A stretch of 49,766 nucleotides of DNA from Rhodospirillales bacterium (GTDB taxonomy: Bacteria > Pseudomonadota > Alphaproteobacteria > Rhodospirillales > WMHbin7), in the NCBI GenBank assembly GCA_016214125.1, contig JACRPC010000026.1:1-49766 (forward strand), given 5' to 3'. The position numbers and the translations under genes are program-made. This document shows positions 13,948-19,837 of this stretch, piece by piece. Position 1 is the first letter of the stretch, and every line of letters starts with the position of its first letter. The notes beneath the pieces are model-generated. The model did no database searches. It saw only the letters and a list, made by a program, of their open reading frames with translations, and was not told the DNA's origin.

Positions 13948-15493
13948 GACGGCCTCCCCGGGCGGACGCCGCGCCGGCCAGGGTCGAGGCCACCGCGGGC
14001 AGCACGCCGGGAAGCGCCTGCGCGGGATCGATGCCGGCCGGGGACGGAGTCTCGCGAATGAGTTCATCGGGCACGCCCAGGGCGCGGCCCAGCCAACGCG
14101 CGGCGGCGCCGGCATCGATGGCCTGGGCCGCCTCGGGGCCAAGGCCGCTGGCAGTGGTGAGCCATTGCAGGACGTTCTGGGCGTCCTGGCGGCTTTGCTG
14201 CTGCGCCAAGGGCGATTTGTACTGAAGATCGACGAGGTGGCCGTCGATCGCCAAATCGGGGATCTCGCCCCGCCGCCGCAGGATGGCGATTGCGCGGATC
14301 ACCAGCGGCGTCAGCAGTTCGGCTTGCAGACGGCCGAAAGTGGCGCCCAGGATGCGCGCCATTTCCGCCGAGCGTTCCAAGACCTCGGTCGCCGTCATGC
14401 GCGGATTTTGGGTCTGGCCCAGACGATCGGCCAACAGCGCGTGCTCGATGCGCTGGCGCAGATCGGTGAGCATGAGCTGAGAAACGTCGAAGCGGCCGGG
14501 CGTTTCCAAGGGCGTCAACCCCGCCGAACCCATCGCCTTGGGGATGATGGTGCCCGGCACCAGCTTGATGTTGGCCGGATTGAGCACCCCATCATCGTCG
14601 GCCTGCCAGATGCCGGTCACCGCGATGGTGGCGTTCTTCAGCACCAGCTCGACCACTTTATTGGCGGTCTTGATGTCGGGCAGGGCCTTCATGACCGGCG
14701 AGCGCCCATAAACCTCGCCCGGCGCCTTCAGCCAGCGGAAATTGAGGAAGGGCGAATGGTCGAAGCGCCCTTCCTTGAGAAGGTCGCCGGCCCCCGGCCC
14801 GTCCTGATCCAAGAGCGCGAGATAACGGAAGCTGTGACGGACCGGGGTCACCGATTCCAGCACCGGCAGTCGCAAATCGGGGTCACGCTCGGCCTTGGCG
14901 ACCAGATCGGGCGCCAGGGCGGCGTTGGGAAAGCGCTCGCGCAGGCCGGCCAGCGTCATCTCCGAACGCCGATAGGTGGTGTCGAGCCGTCCCTCGATGC
15001 TCTCCTCCAGGACCACTTGCGCCAGCGGCACGGCGGTGAAACGGAAGGCCGAGGATGCGCCAGGCGCCGTTTCCTCGAACAAGAGCGAGGCGGTGCCGGC
15101 GGTCACCAGATCGAGATAGCATTGATGCATCTCGATGGCGAAGTTCGAGCGGTCGAAATGGCTTTGCAATTTAGCCGAGGCCTTTTCCAGCATCTCGGCC
15201 ACCGCGCCGCGTTCGTCCTGGGCGATCTCGCTGCCGACCGACAGGCCGAACCACTGCGCCCAGGGCGGGGTGAGTTGGGCCAACAGGCTGGCGGCCAACT
15301 GTTCGACCGCATCGGGGGCGGTGCCGTCGAACAAGCGGTCGGTCTTTTTCTCGCCTGGCGTGGCGCCGCCCACGGCGCCGGTGCGGCTGGGCAGCGCGTA
15401 GTCGTAGCATTCCTGCCAGTGCGTTTCCCAGGCGGCACGCCGCTCCTTGGCGGCGCGATAGCGCTTCAAGACGCGATCGGCGGTCTCGTCCAT
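13940..15493 (-). CDS. Portal (head-to-tail connector) protein
   Basis: The 517-residue product matches the bacteriophage head-to-tail connecting family (T7 gp8 type), which forms the 12-fold ring at the capsid vertex for packaging and DNA exit. Recognisable parts are ETHWQECYDYALPSR near the start, LFDGTAPDAVEQLAASLLAQ, PPWAQWFGL, and the stem region YGRSPVMKALPDIKTANKVV. The ATG at 15493 has GGGAG at ideal spacing (7 bp); the ATG six bases upstream is too close to it. The stop of the polyproline gene lies next to this start. It is slightly shorter than T7 gp8 (536 aa). Confidence 0.92.
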   Translation of the reverse strand: MDETADRVLKRYRAAKERRAAWETHWQECYDYALPSRTGAVGGATPGEKKTDRLFDGTAPDAVEQLAASLLAQLTPPWAQWFGLSVGSEIAQDERGAVAEMLEKASAKLQSHFDRSNFAIEMHQCYLDLVTAGTASLLFEETAPGASSAFRFTAVPLAQVVLEESIEGRLDTTYRRSEMTLAGLRERFPNAALAPDLVAKAERDPDLRLPVLESVTPVRHSFRYLALLDQDGPGAGDLLKEGRFDHSPFLNFRWLKAPGEVYGRSPVMKALPDIKTANKVVELVLKNATIAVTGIWQADDDGVLNPANIKLVPGTIIPKAMGSAGLTPLETPGRFDVSQLMLTDLRQRIEHALLADRLGQTQNPRMTATEVLERSAEMARILGATFGRLQAELLTPLVIRAIAILRRRGEIPDLAIDGHLVDLQYKSPLAQQQSRQDAQNVLQWLTTASGLGPEAAQAIDAGAAARWLGRALGVPDELIRETPSPAGIDPAQALPGVLPAVASTLAGAASARGGRHG

Positions 15494-15495
15494 GA

Positions 15496-15726
15496 TCATT
15501 CTCCCAACAGGGTTTTGCGGGTGGCGGCGGCGGAACTGGTGTCCGACAACACGCCGCGGGCGCTGGTGACGATGGTACCGGCCATGCCGCGCCGACGTCG
15601 GGCCACGCCCTCTTCGCGCTCCTTGAGCGCTTCGTCCTCGACCGCCGGCATTGGCGGCGGTGGGGGCGGCGGCGGTGGCGGCGGCGGTGGTGCGGGCGGC
15701 GAAAAAATCCTCATTAAGCCTCCCAT
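15496..15726 (-). CDS. Polyproline phage protein preceding the portal (76 aa)
   Basis: The N-terminus (MGGLMRIFSPPA) runs into about thirteen consecutive Pro residues (about residues 13-25), then a charged helix (AVEDEALKEREEGVARRRRG) and a small C-terminal tail (GTIVTSARGVL...TKTLLG-like). This plan recurs just upstream of portal genes in podovirus-type prophages. The conserved ends with a variable Pro tract suggest a rigid spacer in a virion or assembly factor. The Pro tract is coded by a GGC/GGT-rich repeat and could vary in length by slippage. A GGAG site precedes the ATG. The function is unknown. Confidence 0.65.
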   Translation of the reverse strand: MGGLMRIFSPPAPPPPPPPPPPPPPMPAVEDEALKEREEGVARRRRGMAGTIVTSARGVLSDTSSAAATRKTLLGE

Positions 15727-15762
15727 GGGGGTGCTCCTTTCGCTCGGATGGGATTGGAAACG

Positions 15763-15794
15763 AAAAAACCCGCCGCGCGGTGCGCGGCGGGTTT
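15763..15794 (-). terminator. Strong bidirectional hairpin terminator in head-gene leader
   Basis: A 10-bp perfect stem CCCGCCGCGC/GCGCGGCGGG with a 3-base loop (15769-15791) is flanked by AAA and TTT, giving six T residues on the minus strand. It lies between the leader promoters and the first head gene at 15726, so late transcription must pass through it. Confidence 0.8.
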
Positions 15795-15823
15795 CGGTCA
15801 ACGCCCTGGCTGTTGAGGCTCCG

Positions 15824-15863
15824 GCCCGGATTGCCGGGCTCTGGACGCAATAAGGGCGTATTC
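15824..15863 (-). repeat. Leader repeat copy 1 with hairpin
   Basis: Read on the minus strand, the unit starts GAATACGCCCTTATTG and ends GTCCAGA (15840-15863), 24 bases with one mismatch to copy 2. It is directly followed by the hairpin GCCCGG-CAAT-CCGGGC (15824-15839). The conserved block begins about where transcription from the promoter at 15872-15900 should start. Confidence 0.8.
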
Positions 15864-15871
15864 AGGAAGCG

Positions 15872-15900
15872 AGGTTAATCGCTTCAATAATGGCTGTCAA
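15872..15900 (-). promoter_or_regulatory. Sigma70-type promoter 1 upstream of head genes
   Basis: On the minus strand a perfect -35 TTGACA (15895-15900) is separated by 17 bp from TAACCT (15872-15877). An AT-rich stretch lies upstream. The -10 is weak (3 of 6), so activation or high supercoiling may be needed. Confidence 0.6.
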
Positions 15901-16051
15901 GCAAAAAAATCATAAACAGCACATTTTTTCTCGAACATAAAAAGATCAACAACTTAGGCCGAGGGGCGGTGCGGCGATTGGCGGTCTCATCGCCGACTCT
16001 CAGTGGGCGGCCAGGTGAACTTCAAAATGTACGCCACCCGGAATAAACAAT

Positions 16052-16099
16052 GCCCGCCGACAGGGGCGGGCTGATTCTGGACACAATAAGGGCGTATTC
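16052..16099 (-). repeat. Leader repeat copy 2 with hairpin
   Basis: The second copy (16076-16099) differs from copy 1 at one base and is followed on the minus strand after 4 bases by the hairpin GCCCGCC-N6-GGCGGGC (16052-16071) and then ATTGTTTATT, which resembles a weak terminator. Confidence 0.8.
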
Positions 16100-16106
16100 G
16101 CTTTCG

Positions 16107-16135
16107 ATGCTAGTGGTGTTCTTTCAGTGTGTCAA
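16107..16135 (-). promoter_or_regulatory. Sigma70-type promoter 2 upstream of head genes
   Basis: On the minus strand a perfect -35 TTGACA (16130-16135) is separated by 17 bp from TAGCAT (16107-16112, 4 of 6 matches). It lies just downstream of the gene ending at 16151 and drives toward leader repeat copy 2. Confidence 0.65.
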
Positions 16136-16150
16136 GGAAAAAATATATAT

Positions 16151-16546
16151 TTAGGAAAAATTATCGCTATTTCGGAGAAAGCGGTAGAGTTGCCAAGGGG
16201 TCAGCACCCGGGCGCAATGAAGCCCGAGCACCCGCTTGACCGCCTCGACGCAGGAATAGAGCGCCCAGGGCGCCGGGCGCTTCGGCGGCGTGCGGCGCTT
16301 GGTCTTCACCACCACGAAACCGTGTTGGCGATACCAGCCGGCCAAATCGAAACCCTGGGGAAGGCGTAAGGGCAGGATCTCGGTGCCAGGTGACAAGGGT
16401 TGGTAGAGTATCCAACCATCCTTTGGGTGAAGGGCGGCGAAGCAATGCCGAAATCCCGGCTTGAGGAGCCGAAGCCATGGTAGATCGGTGGAGTCGCTAA
16501 AAACGACCAAGGCGGTCGCCTCATGATCGACGTCGCCCTCTCTCAC
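16151..16546 (-). CDS. Phage protein, possible permuted papain/NlpC-like hydrolase (131 aa)
   Basis: I recognise the family as an unannotated conserved protein of short-tailed alphaproteobacterial prophages (LVVFSDSTDLPWLRLLKPGF, FDLAGWYRQHGF, TPWQLYRFL). A His in GFRHCF (His34) occurs on a predicted strand, and a Cys at the start of a helix in LYSCVEAVKRVLG (Cys99). His before Cys is the order of permuted NlpC/P60 or YiiX-type enzymes, so a thiol hydrolase fold is possible; this is my inference. The start is GTG at 16546, overlapping the upstream stop by 4 bp. It ends just before promoter 2. Confidence 0.65.
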   Translation of the reverse strand: MREGDVDHEATALVVFSDSTDLPWLRLLKPGFRHCFAALHPKDGWILYQPLSPGTEILPLRLPQGFDLAGWYRQHGFVVVKTKRRTPPKRPAPWALYSCVEAVKRVLGLHCARVLTPWQLYRFLRNSDNFS

Positions 16547-16908
16547 AGCACGATGCCTTTGGCCCGAAGCAGGGTCGTCAATCGATCAAGGGCCTCGTCC
16601 CACAGAATCGAAGCTTTCACCTGATCGGCCTGGGCGGGCGAGGGGACGGCCAAGCGGCTACCGTAATCGGCGAGAATGATCAAATGCGGCCGGTCGATGA
16701 GGCGAAAACGGTAGAGGCGATCGACCGCACGGTAGATGTCGTCCGGCGTGCAGGGGCGGGGATAGTCGCCCATTTGGGATTCAATCCTGGCGCCATCATT
16801 CCGGGCAATCTGACACTGGCAATACCACAGCCAAGCTTCCTCGGCGCTGGCAAAAGGCACCGCCTCGACGAGCGGGATGGGGCGGGGGGCGTAACGTTCG
16901 ATGGGCAT
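16543..16908 (-). CDS. Conserved phage protein, first gene of the minus-strand operon (121 aa)
   Basis: The protein starts MPIERYAPRPIPLVEAVPFA and contains FASAEEAWLWYCQCQIARND, RPCTPDDIYRAVDRLYR and a C-terminal LWDEALDRLTTLLRAKGIVL. I recognise this as a recurring hypothetical protein next to prophage repressors in alphaproteobacteria; the function is not known to me. The start at 16908 follows AAGGAGG; an in-frame ATG 66 bp upstream would place the -10 of the promoter inside the gene and is rejected. It is coupled by 4 bp to the next gene and transcribed from the divergent promoter shared with the repressor. Confidence 0.75.
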   Translation of the reverse strand: MPIERYAPRPIPLVEAVPFASAEEAWLWYCQCQIARNDGARIESQMGDYPRPCTPDDIYRAVDRLYRFRLIDRPHLIILADYGSRLAVPSPAQADQVKASILWDEALDRLTTLLRAKGIVL

Positions 16909-16944
16909 GGCGGCCTCCTTCGGCTGCGAACAAAAACGGAACAT

Positions 16945-16994
16945 ATAATAAACGCAAGCCGCCATTGACGTCAAGCCTCTTTTCTGATTATTAT
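16945..16994. promoter_or_regulatory. Divergent, mirror-symmetrical promoter pair sharing one palindrome
   Basis: The palindrome TTGACGTCAA (16965-16974) supplies a TTGACG -35 on each strand. On the plus strand TATTAT (16989-16994) lies 18 bp away, serving the repressor gene. On the minus strand TATTAT (16945-16950) also lies 18 bp away, serving the phage operon. Only one polymerase can occupy the shared -35 at a time, and a repressor bound at the palindrome would block both. Confidence 0.75.
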
Positions 16995-17030
16995 CCTATA
17001 CACGAAATCCTATTTTGAGGAGGAATACCC

Positions 17031-17663
17031 ATGTTGCGCCATTCGGACATTTGGCAGGCCATTGACGGCCTTGCTTTGCGCAACGGTCTGTCCGCCTCGG
17101 CTTTGGCCCGAAAGGCGGGTCTCGATCCGACGACCTTCAACAAGAGCAAGCGGATCAGCCCCGATGGCAAATTGCGCTGGCCGAGCACGGAAAGCGTCGC
17201 CAAATGCCTGGCGGCCACCGGTTCGTCGCTCGCCGATTTCGTGGGCCTGGTCGGCGCCGCGAAAGAGACGTCCCAACCGCAGAAAATCCCCCTGATCGGC
17301 CTGGCGCAGGCGGGCACCGAAGGCTTCTTCGACGATTCGGGCTATCCGGTCGGCGGAAGCTGGGATGAGATTCCCTTTCCCGAGGTCGGCGATCACCACG
17401 CCTATGCGCTGGAGATCAGCGGCGATTCGATGGAGCCGCTTTATCGTGAGGGGGATTTGGTGATCGTGGCGCCGGGGGCCGGCGTGCGGCGGGGCGATCG
17501 GGTGGTGGTAAAGACCATCGACGGCGAGGTGATGGTGAAGCAGCTTCTGCGCCGCACCGGCCGCTACCTCGATCTGCAATCGGTGAATGCCCGCTACCCC
17601 AACCGTTCCCTGATGCTGGAGGAAGTGGCCTGGATGCACCGCATCGTCTGGTGCAGCCAATGA
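17031..17663 (+). CDS. S24-family autoprotease repressor (LexA/CI-like)
   Basis: The 210-residue protein has an N-terminal helix-turn-helix (about 8-70, with LSASALARKAGLDPTTFNKS) and a C-terminal S24 protease domain. Ser133 in ISGDSMEPLY and Lys170 in EVMVKQL form the expected Ser-Lys dyad, 37 residues apart as in LexA. A candidate self-cleavage bond is Ala94-Gly95 in LAQAGTEG. Such proteins bind operators as dimers and are inactivated by RecA-stimulated cleavage after DNA damage. It is transcribed divergently from the phage operon from a shared promoter palindrome, with a GAGGAGG site before the ATG. It may be the prophage repressor; a chromosomal SOS-type regulator captured next to the phage is the alternative. 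Confidence 0.88.
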   Translation: MLRHSDIWQAIDGLALRNGLSASALARKAGLDPTTFNKSKRISPDGKLRWPSTESVAKCLAATGSSLADFVGLVGAAKETSQPQKIPLIGLAQAGTEGFFDDSGYPVGGSWDEIPFPEVGDHHAYALEISGDSMEPLYREGDLVIVAPGAGVRRGDRVVVKTIDGEVMVKQLLRRTGRYLDLQSVNARYPNRSLMLEEVAWMHRIVWCSQ

Positions 17664-18019
17664 CCGCCGGCCCGGCCCTCGACATCTTGGACCGCCTGCA
17701 CCGCCGTTACGACGGGCCACTGCCGAGGGCATCGCGTGCCTGTGCGCTGGCCGGCGGACCGATGGCGCATCGCACGGCCTTATGGGCGGCGCGTTTGGCC
17801 TTCCTCGACGATCAGGCGCGTTGGGCGCGGGCCGCCCTGGTCTCGCATCGCGTCGCGGGCGATCCGACGCGGCTTGATCGCCTGGCCACCGACTTGGCCG
17901 AGATCCGCCGTCAGGCGATCGATCTTCTCAACGTCGAAAGCCGGCCACCACTTCCAGGTGAGGCGAAAAGGGAAACGGGTCGATCGGCGTCAAGGCCTCC
18001 AAGCGCCAGCCGGCCCTGA
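17660..18019 (+). CDS. Small helical protein coupled to the repressor (119 aa)
   Basis: The start codon overlaps the repressor stop (ATGA), which argues for a real, co-translated gene. The product is an Ala/Arg/Leu-rich helical protein (MTAGPALDILDRLHRRYDGP..., MAHRTALWAARLAFLDDQAR) with no membrane segment. Its last 90 bp overlap the 3' end of the opposite-strand RNA methyltransferase gene, so the C-terminal 30 residues (Pro/Arg/Ser-rich) may be recent readthrough past a lost stop. I do not recognise the family. A regulatory partner of the repressor is possible. Confidence 0.5.
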   Translation: MTAGPALDILDRLHRRYDGPLPRASRACALAGGPMAHRTALWAARLAFLDDQARWARAALVSHRVAGDPTRLDRLATDLAEIRRQAIDLLNVESRPPLPGEAKRETGRSASRPPSASRP

Positions 18020-19238
18020 CCAGGATCGCCGCGTCGCGCGCCAGCGTGGCCGGGTTGCACGAGACCGCCACCGCCGTTTTCACCAGACGCGACCGCGCCA
18101 ATTCCCGCGCCTGAGCCAAGGCGCCGGCGCGCGGCGGGTCGAAGACCACGGCTTCGAACCCGTCAAGCTCCGCCGCCTCGACCGGCTGGCGGGCCAAATC
18201 GCGCCGCTCGGTCTCGATCCGCAAGGAGGGGTGGCGGCGAATCGCTTGGACTAGGGCGGCCAGCGCTTCGGCATCGCCCTCGACCGCCTTGAGCCGCGCG
18301 CCTGCCACCGCCAGGGGTAGAGTCAAGGTCCCCAGGCCGGCATACAAATCGGCAACCCGCCGGGCCGACCCCAAGGCGGCGATCACCGCCGCAACGATCA
18401 CGCGTTCGCCTTCGGGGCTGGCTTGCAGGAAGGCCCCGGGTGGCGGCACCACCTCGACGCCGCCTAAGGTGAGGCGAGGCGGGCGGCGTTCGGCCACCGG
18501 CGAGGCCGATTTCTCTTCCGGCCGGCGCCAGGACAGACGCGCCAGATCGTGAGCCTGGGCAAAGTCCGCCAATTTTTCGCGTCGGAAAAGGTCGAGCGCG
18601 GCCTCGGCAACCAGCAGCAGATCGAGGCCGTTCTCGGTCAAGGTTAGAATGGCTTCGCCTGTGCCCCCCGGTTCGATCAGTTCGGCCAACAAGGTGCGCA
18701 AGGCCGGCAAGAGCGCCACGATCGCCGGATCGAGAACGACACAGGCCTCAAGATCGACGATGTTGGCGCTGGCCCGCGCGTTGAAACCCAAAACCAAGCC
18801 GCGGCCTAGGCGCCGAAAGGCGAAACCGGCGCGCCGACGCTTGCCAAGCGGCAGGCGCGCCAAGGGCACGAGGCCATCGGCCGGCAAACCCTGCGAGGCC
18901 AGGGCCTGTTCGAGCAGTCCGGTTTTCCAGCGGACGTAAAGGTCCTCGTCCAGATGCTGAACGGCGCAGCCGCCGCAGGCTTCGAAATGCCGGCAAAGCG
19001 GCGGGGCGCGATGCGGCCCGTCGTGAAGGCGTTCGATCACCGAACCGGCCAGGCCATCGCCGCGCCGCCCGGCGACCCGGGCCCGTACCCGATCGCCGGG
19101 AACGGTGAAGGGCAGGAAAAGTTGGTGTGCATCAAGTCGGGCGATGCCGTCGCCCCGCCCGCCCAGCCGCTCGACCACCAGTTCGACCACCTTGCCGGCG
19201 AGCGGCCCGGAAGGCGGCCCGTGCTTTCGCCGTTTCAC
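17928..19238 (-). CDS. TrmA/RumA-family RNA (uracil-5-)-methyltransferase
   Basis: The 436-residue enzyme should transfer a methyl group from SAM to a uridine in tRNA or 23S rRNA. An N-terminal TRAM-like domain (about 10-72) precedes a 4Fe-4S site with Cys82, Cys88 and Cys91 (LCRHFEACGGC) and a later Cys in LEACVVLD. The SAM-binding motif is VADLYAGLGTLTLPLA; FDPPRAGA and VSCNPATLARD carry the catalytic nucleophile Cys. The target base cannot be decided from sequence (RlmC, RlmD and TrmA are close). It is the last gene of the Mla-containing operon, overlapping the auxiliary lipoprotein gene by 4 bp. The opposite-strand small gene overlaps its 3' end. Confidence 0.9.
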   Translation of the reverse strand: MKRRKHGPPSGPLAGKVVELVVERLGGRGDGIARLDAHQLFLPFTVPGDRVRARVAGRRGDGLAGSVIERLHDGPHRAPPLCRHFEACGGCAVQHLDEDLYVRWKTGLLEQALASQGLPADGLVPLARLPLGKRRRAGFAFRRLGRGLVLGFNARASANIVDLEACVVLDPAIVALLPALRTLLAELIEPGGTGEAILTLTENGLDLLLVAEAALDLFRREKLADFAQAHDLARLSWRRPEEKSASPVAERRPPRLTLGGVEVVPPPGAFLQASPEGERVIVAAVIAALGSARRVADLYAGLGTLTLPLAVAGARLKAVEGDAEALAALVQAIRRHPSLRIETERRDLARQPVEAAELDGFEAVVFDPPRAGALAQARELARSRLVKTAVAVSCNPATLARDAAILVRAGWRLEALTPIDPFPFSPHLEVVAGFRR

Positions 19239-19837
19239 GGCAGGCGGGCGAGGTCGGCGATCAGGCGTCCGAACAGGCGGGCCAAGGCTCGATCGAAGGC
19301 CGCCACCGCCGCGGCCGGGCTCTCATCGGAGGTGCGATCCTCCTCGCGGTAGGTGGCGAGCGCCACGACCTTGCCGTCGCGCAGGGAAACGAGCGCGGTC
19401 TCGATCTCGACCGAGGCGGTGGCTGTTCCGCCCGCCAACACCTGCTCGAAGCGGCGGATGCGGCCCTTCAGGCGGTAATCGGCGTTGGCGCGCAAGTCCG
19501 GCGTTACCACCGATCCGGCCAATTTGGACTCGCGCAGAGCGGCAAGGACCTGCTCCTGAACAAGGCGAGTCGGCGCCTCGACCCAGTAGTGATAGTGATA
19601 TTGGCGCAGCACATTGGGGGAATCGGAGCGGCTGTAGACAAGGGCGCGCTCGCCGGTGACGCCGTCGGCGGCGAAGCGGTCGACTTCGATCACCCCCAAC
19701 CGAGCGGCGGATGCCACCGAAACCACCGCCTTGGAGGACAGGCGATAGTATTGGTCGTTGGGAATGTCGGGCTGGGCGCAGGCGGCCAGGACGAACCCGA
19801 AAAGCAAGAACGAAAGGGCGCGCATGGTGGACCTCAT
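19235..19837 (-). CDS. ABC-transport auxiliary lipoprotein (PqiC/Mla-associated)
   Basis: A signal peptide with lipobox LAAC (MRALSFLLFGFVLAACAQP) marks an outer-membrane lipoprotein. The mature part (QYYRLSSKAVVSVASA, GVIEVDRFAADGVTGERALV, VLRQYHYHYWVEAPTRLVQE) matches the ABC_trans_aux domain of PqiC-like proteins, which work with MCE-type lipid transporters. The start at 19837 overlaps the MlaD-like gene by 4 bp; an ATG 12 bp further in (19825) would give an equally good signal peptide. In this operon it probably replaces MlaC as the partner that receives or delivers phospholipid at the outer membrane. Confidence 0.85.
   Translation of the reverse strand: MRSTMRALSFLLFGFVLAACAQPDIPNDQYYRLSSKAVVSVASAARLGVIEVDRFAADGVTGERALVYSRSDSPNVLRQYHYHYWVEAPTRLVQEQVLAALRESKLAGSVVTPDLRANADYRLKGRIRRFEQVLAGGTATASVEIETALVSLRDGKVVALATYREEDRTSDESPAAAVAAFDRALARLFGRLIADLARLP

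Larger units (their letters stand above)
15727..16150. other. 424-bp regulatory leader upstream of head genes, no CDS
   Basis: The stretch holds no convincing gene. It contains two minus-strand promoters of similar build (16107-16135 and 15872-15900), each followed by a 24-base conserved leader repeat and a GC hairpin, and the strong terminator at 15763-15794. AT-rich tracts (15895-15950, 16130-16165) contrast with the GC-rich surroundings. Confidence 0.75.
77..17663. mobile_element. Podovirus-type prophage or domesticated phage cassette (left end outside window)
   Basis: A nearly continuous minus-strand block of phage genes covers DNA packaging (terminase), head (portal, scaffold, capsid), short T7-like tail (tubular A and B, fibre) and lysis (holin candidates, spanins, endolysin). 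It is preceded by a divergent S24 repressor at the right end. Accessory genes interrupt it at 8884-11598. No integrase, recombinase, primase, polymerase or helicase is seen, and no direct repeat flanks the block. The right boundary is taken as the repressor gene because the next genes (RNA methyltransferase, Mla operon) are ordinary chromosomal genes. The left boundary is unknown, so absence of replication or integration genes is only established for this window. Confidence 0.85.

Noticed and set aside
15840-16099. The two 24-base repeats as attachment sites or a CRISPR fragment
   Set aside because: Only two copies exist, 236 bp apart, in the same orientation, each placed just after a promoter and before a hairpin. 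They do not flank the phage block, and no cas genes are present.
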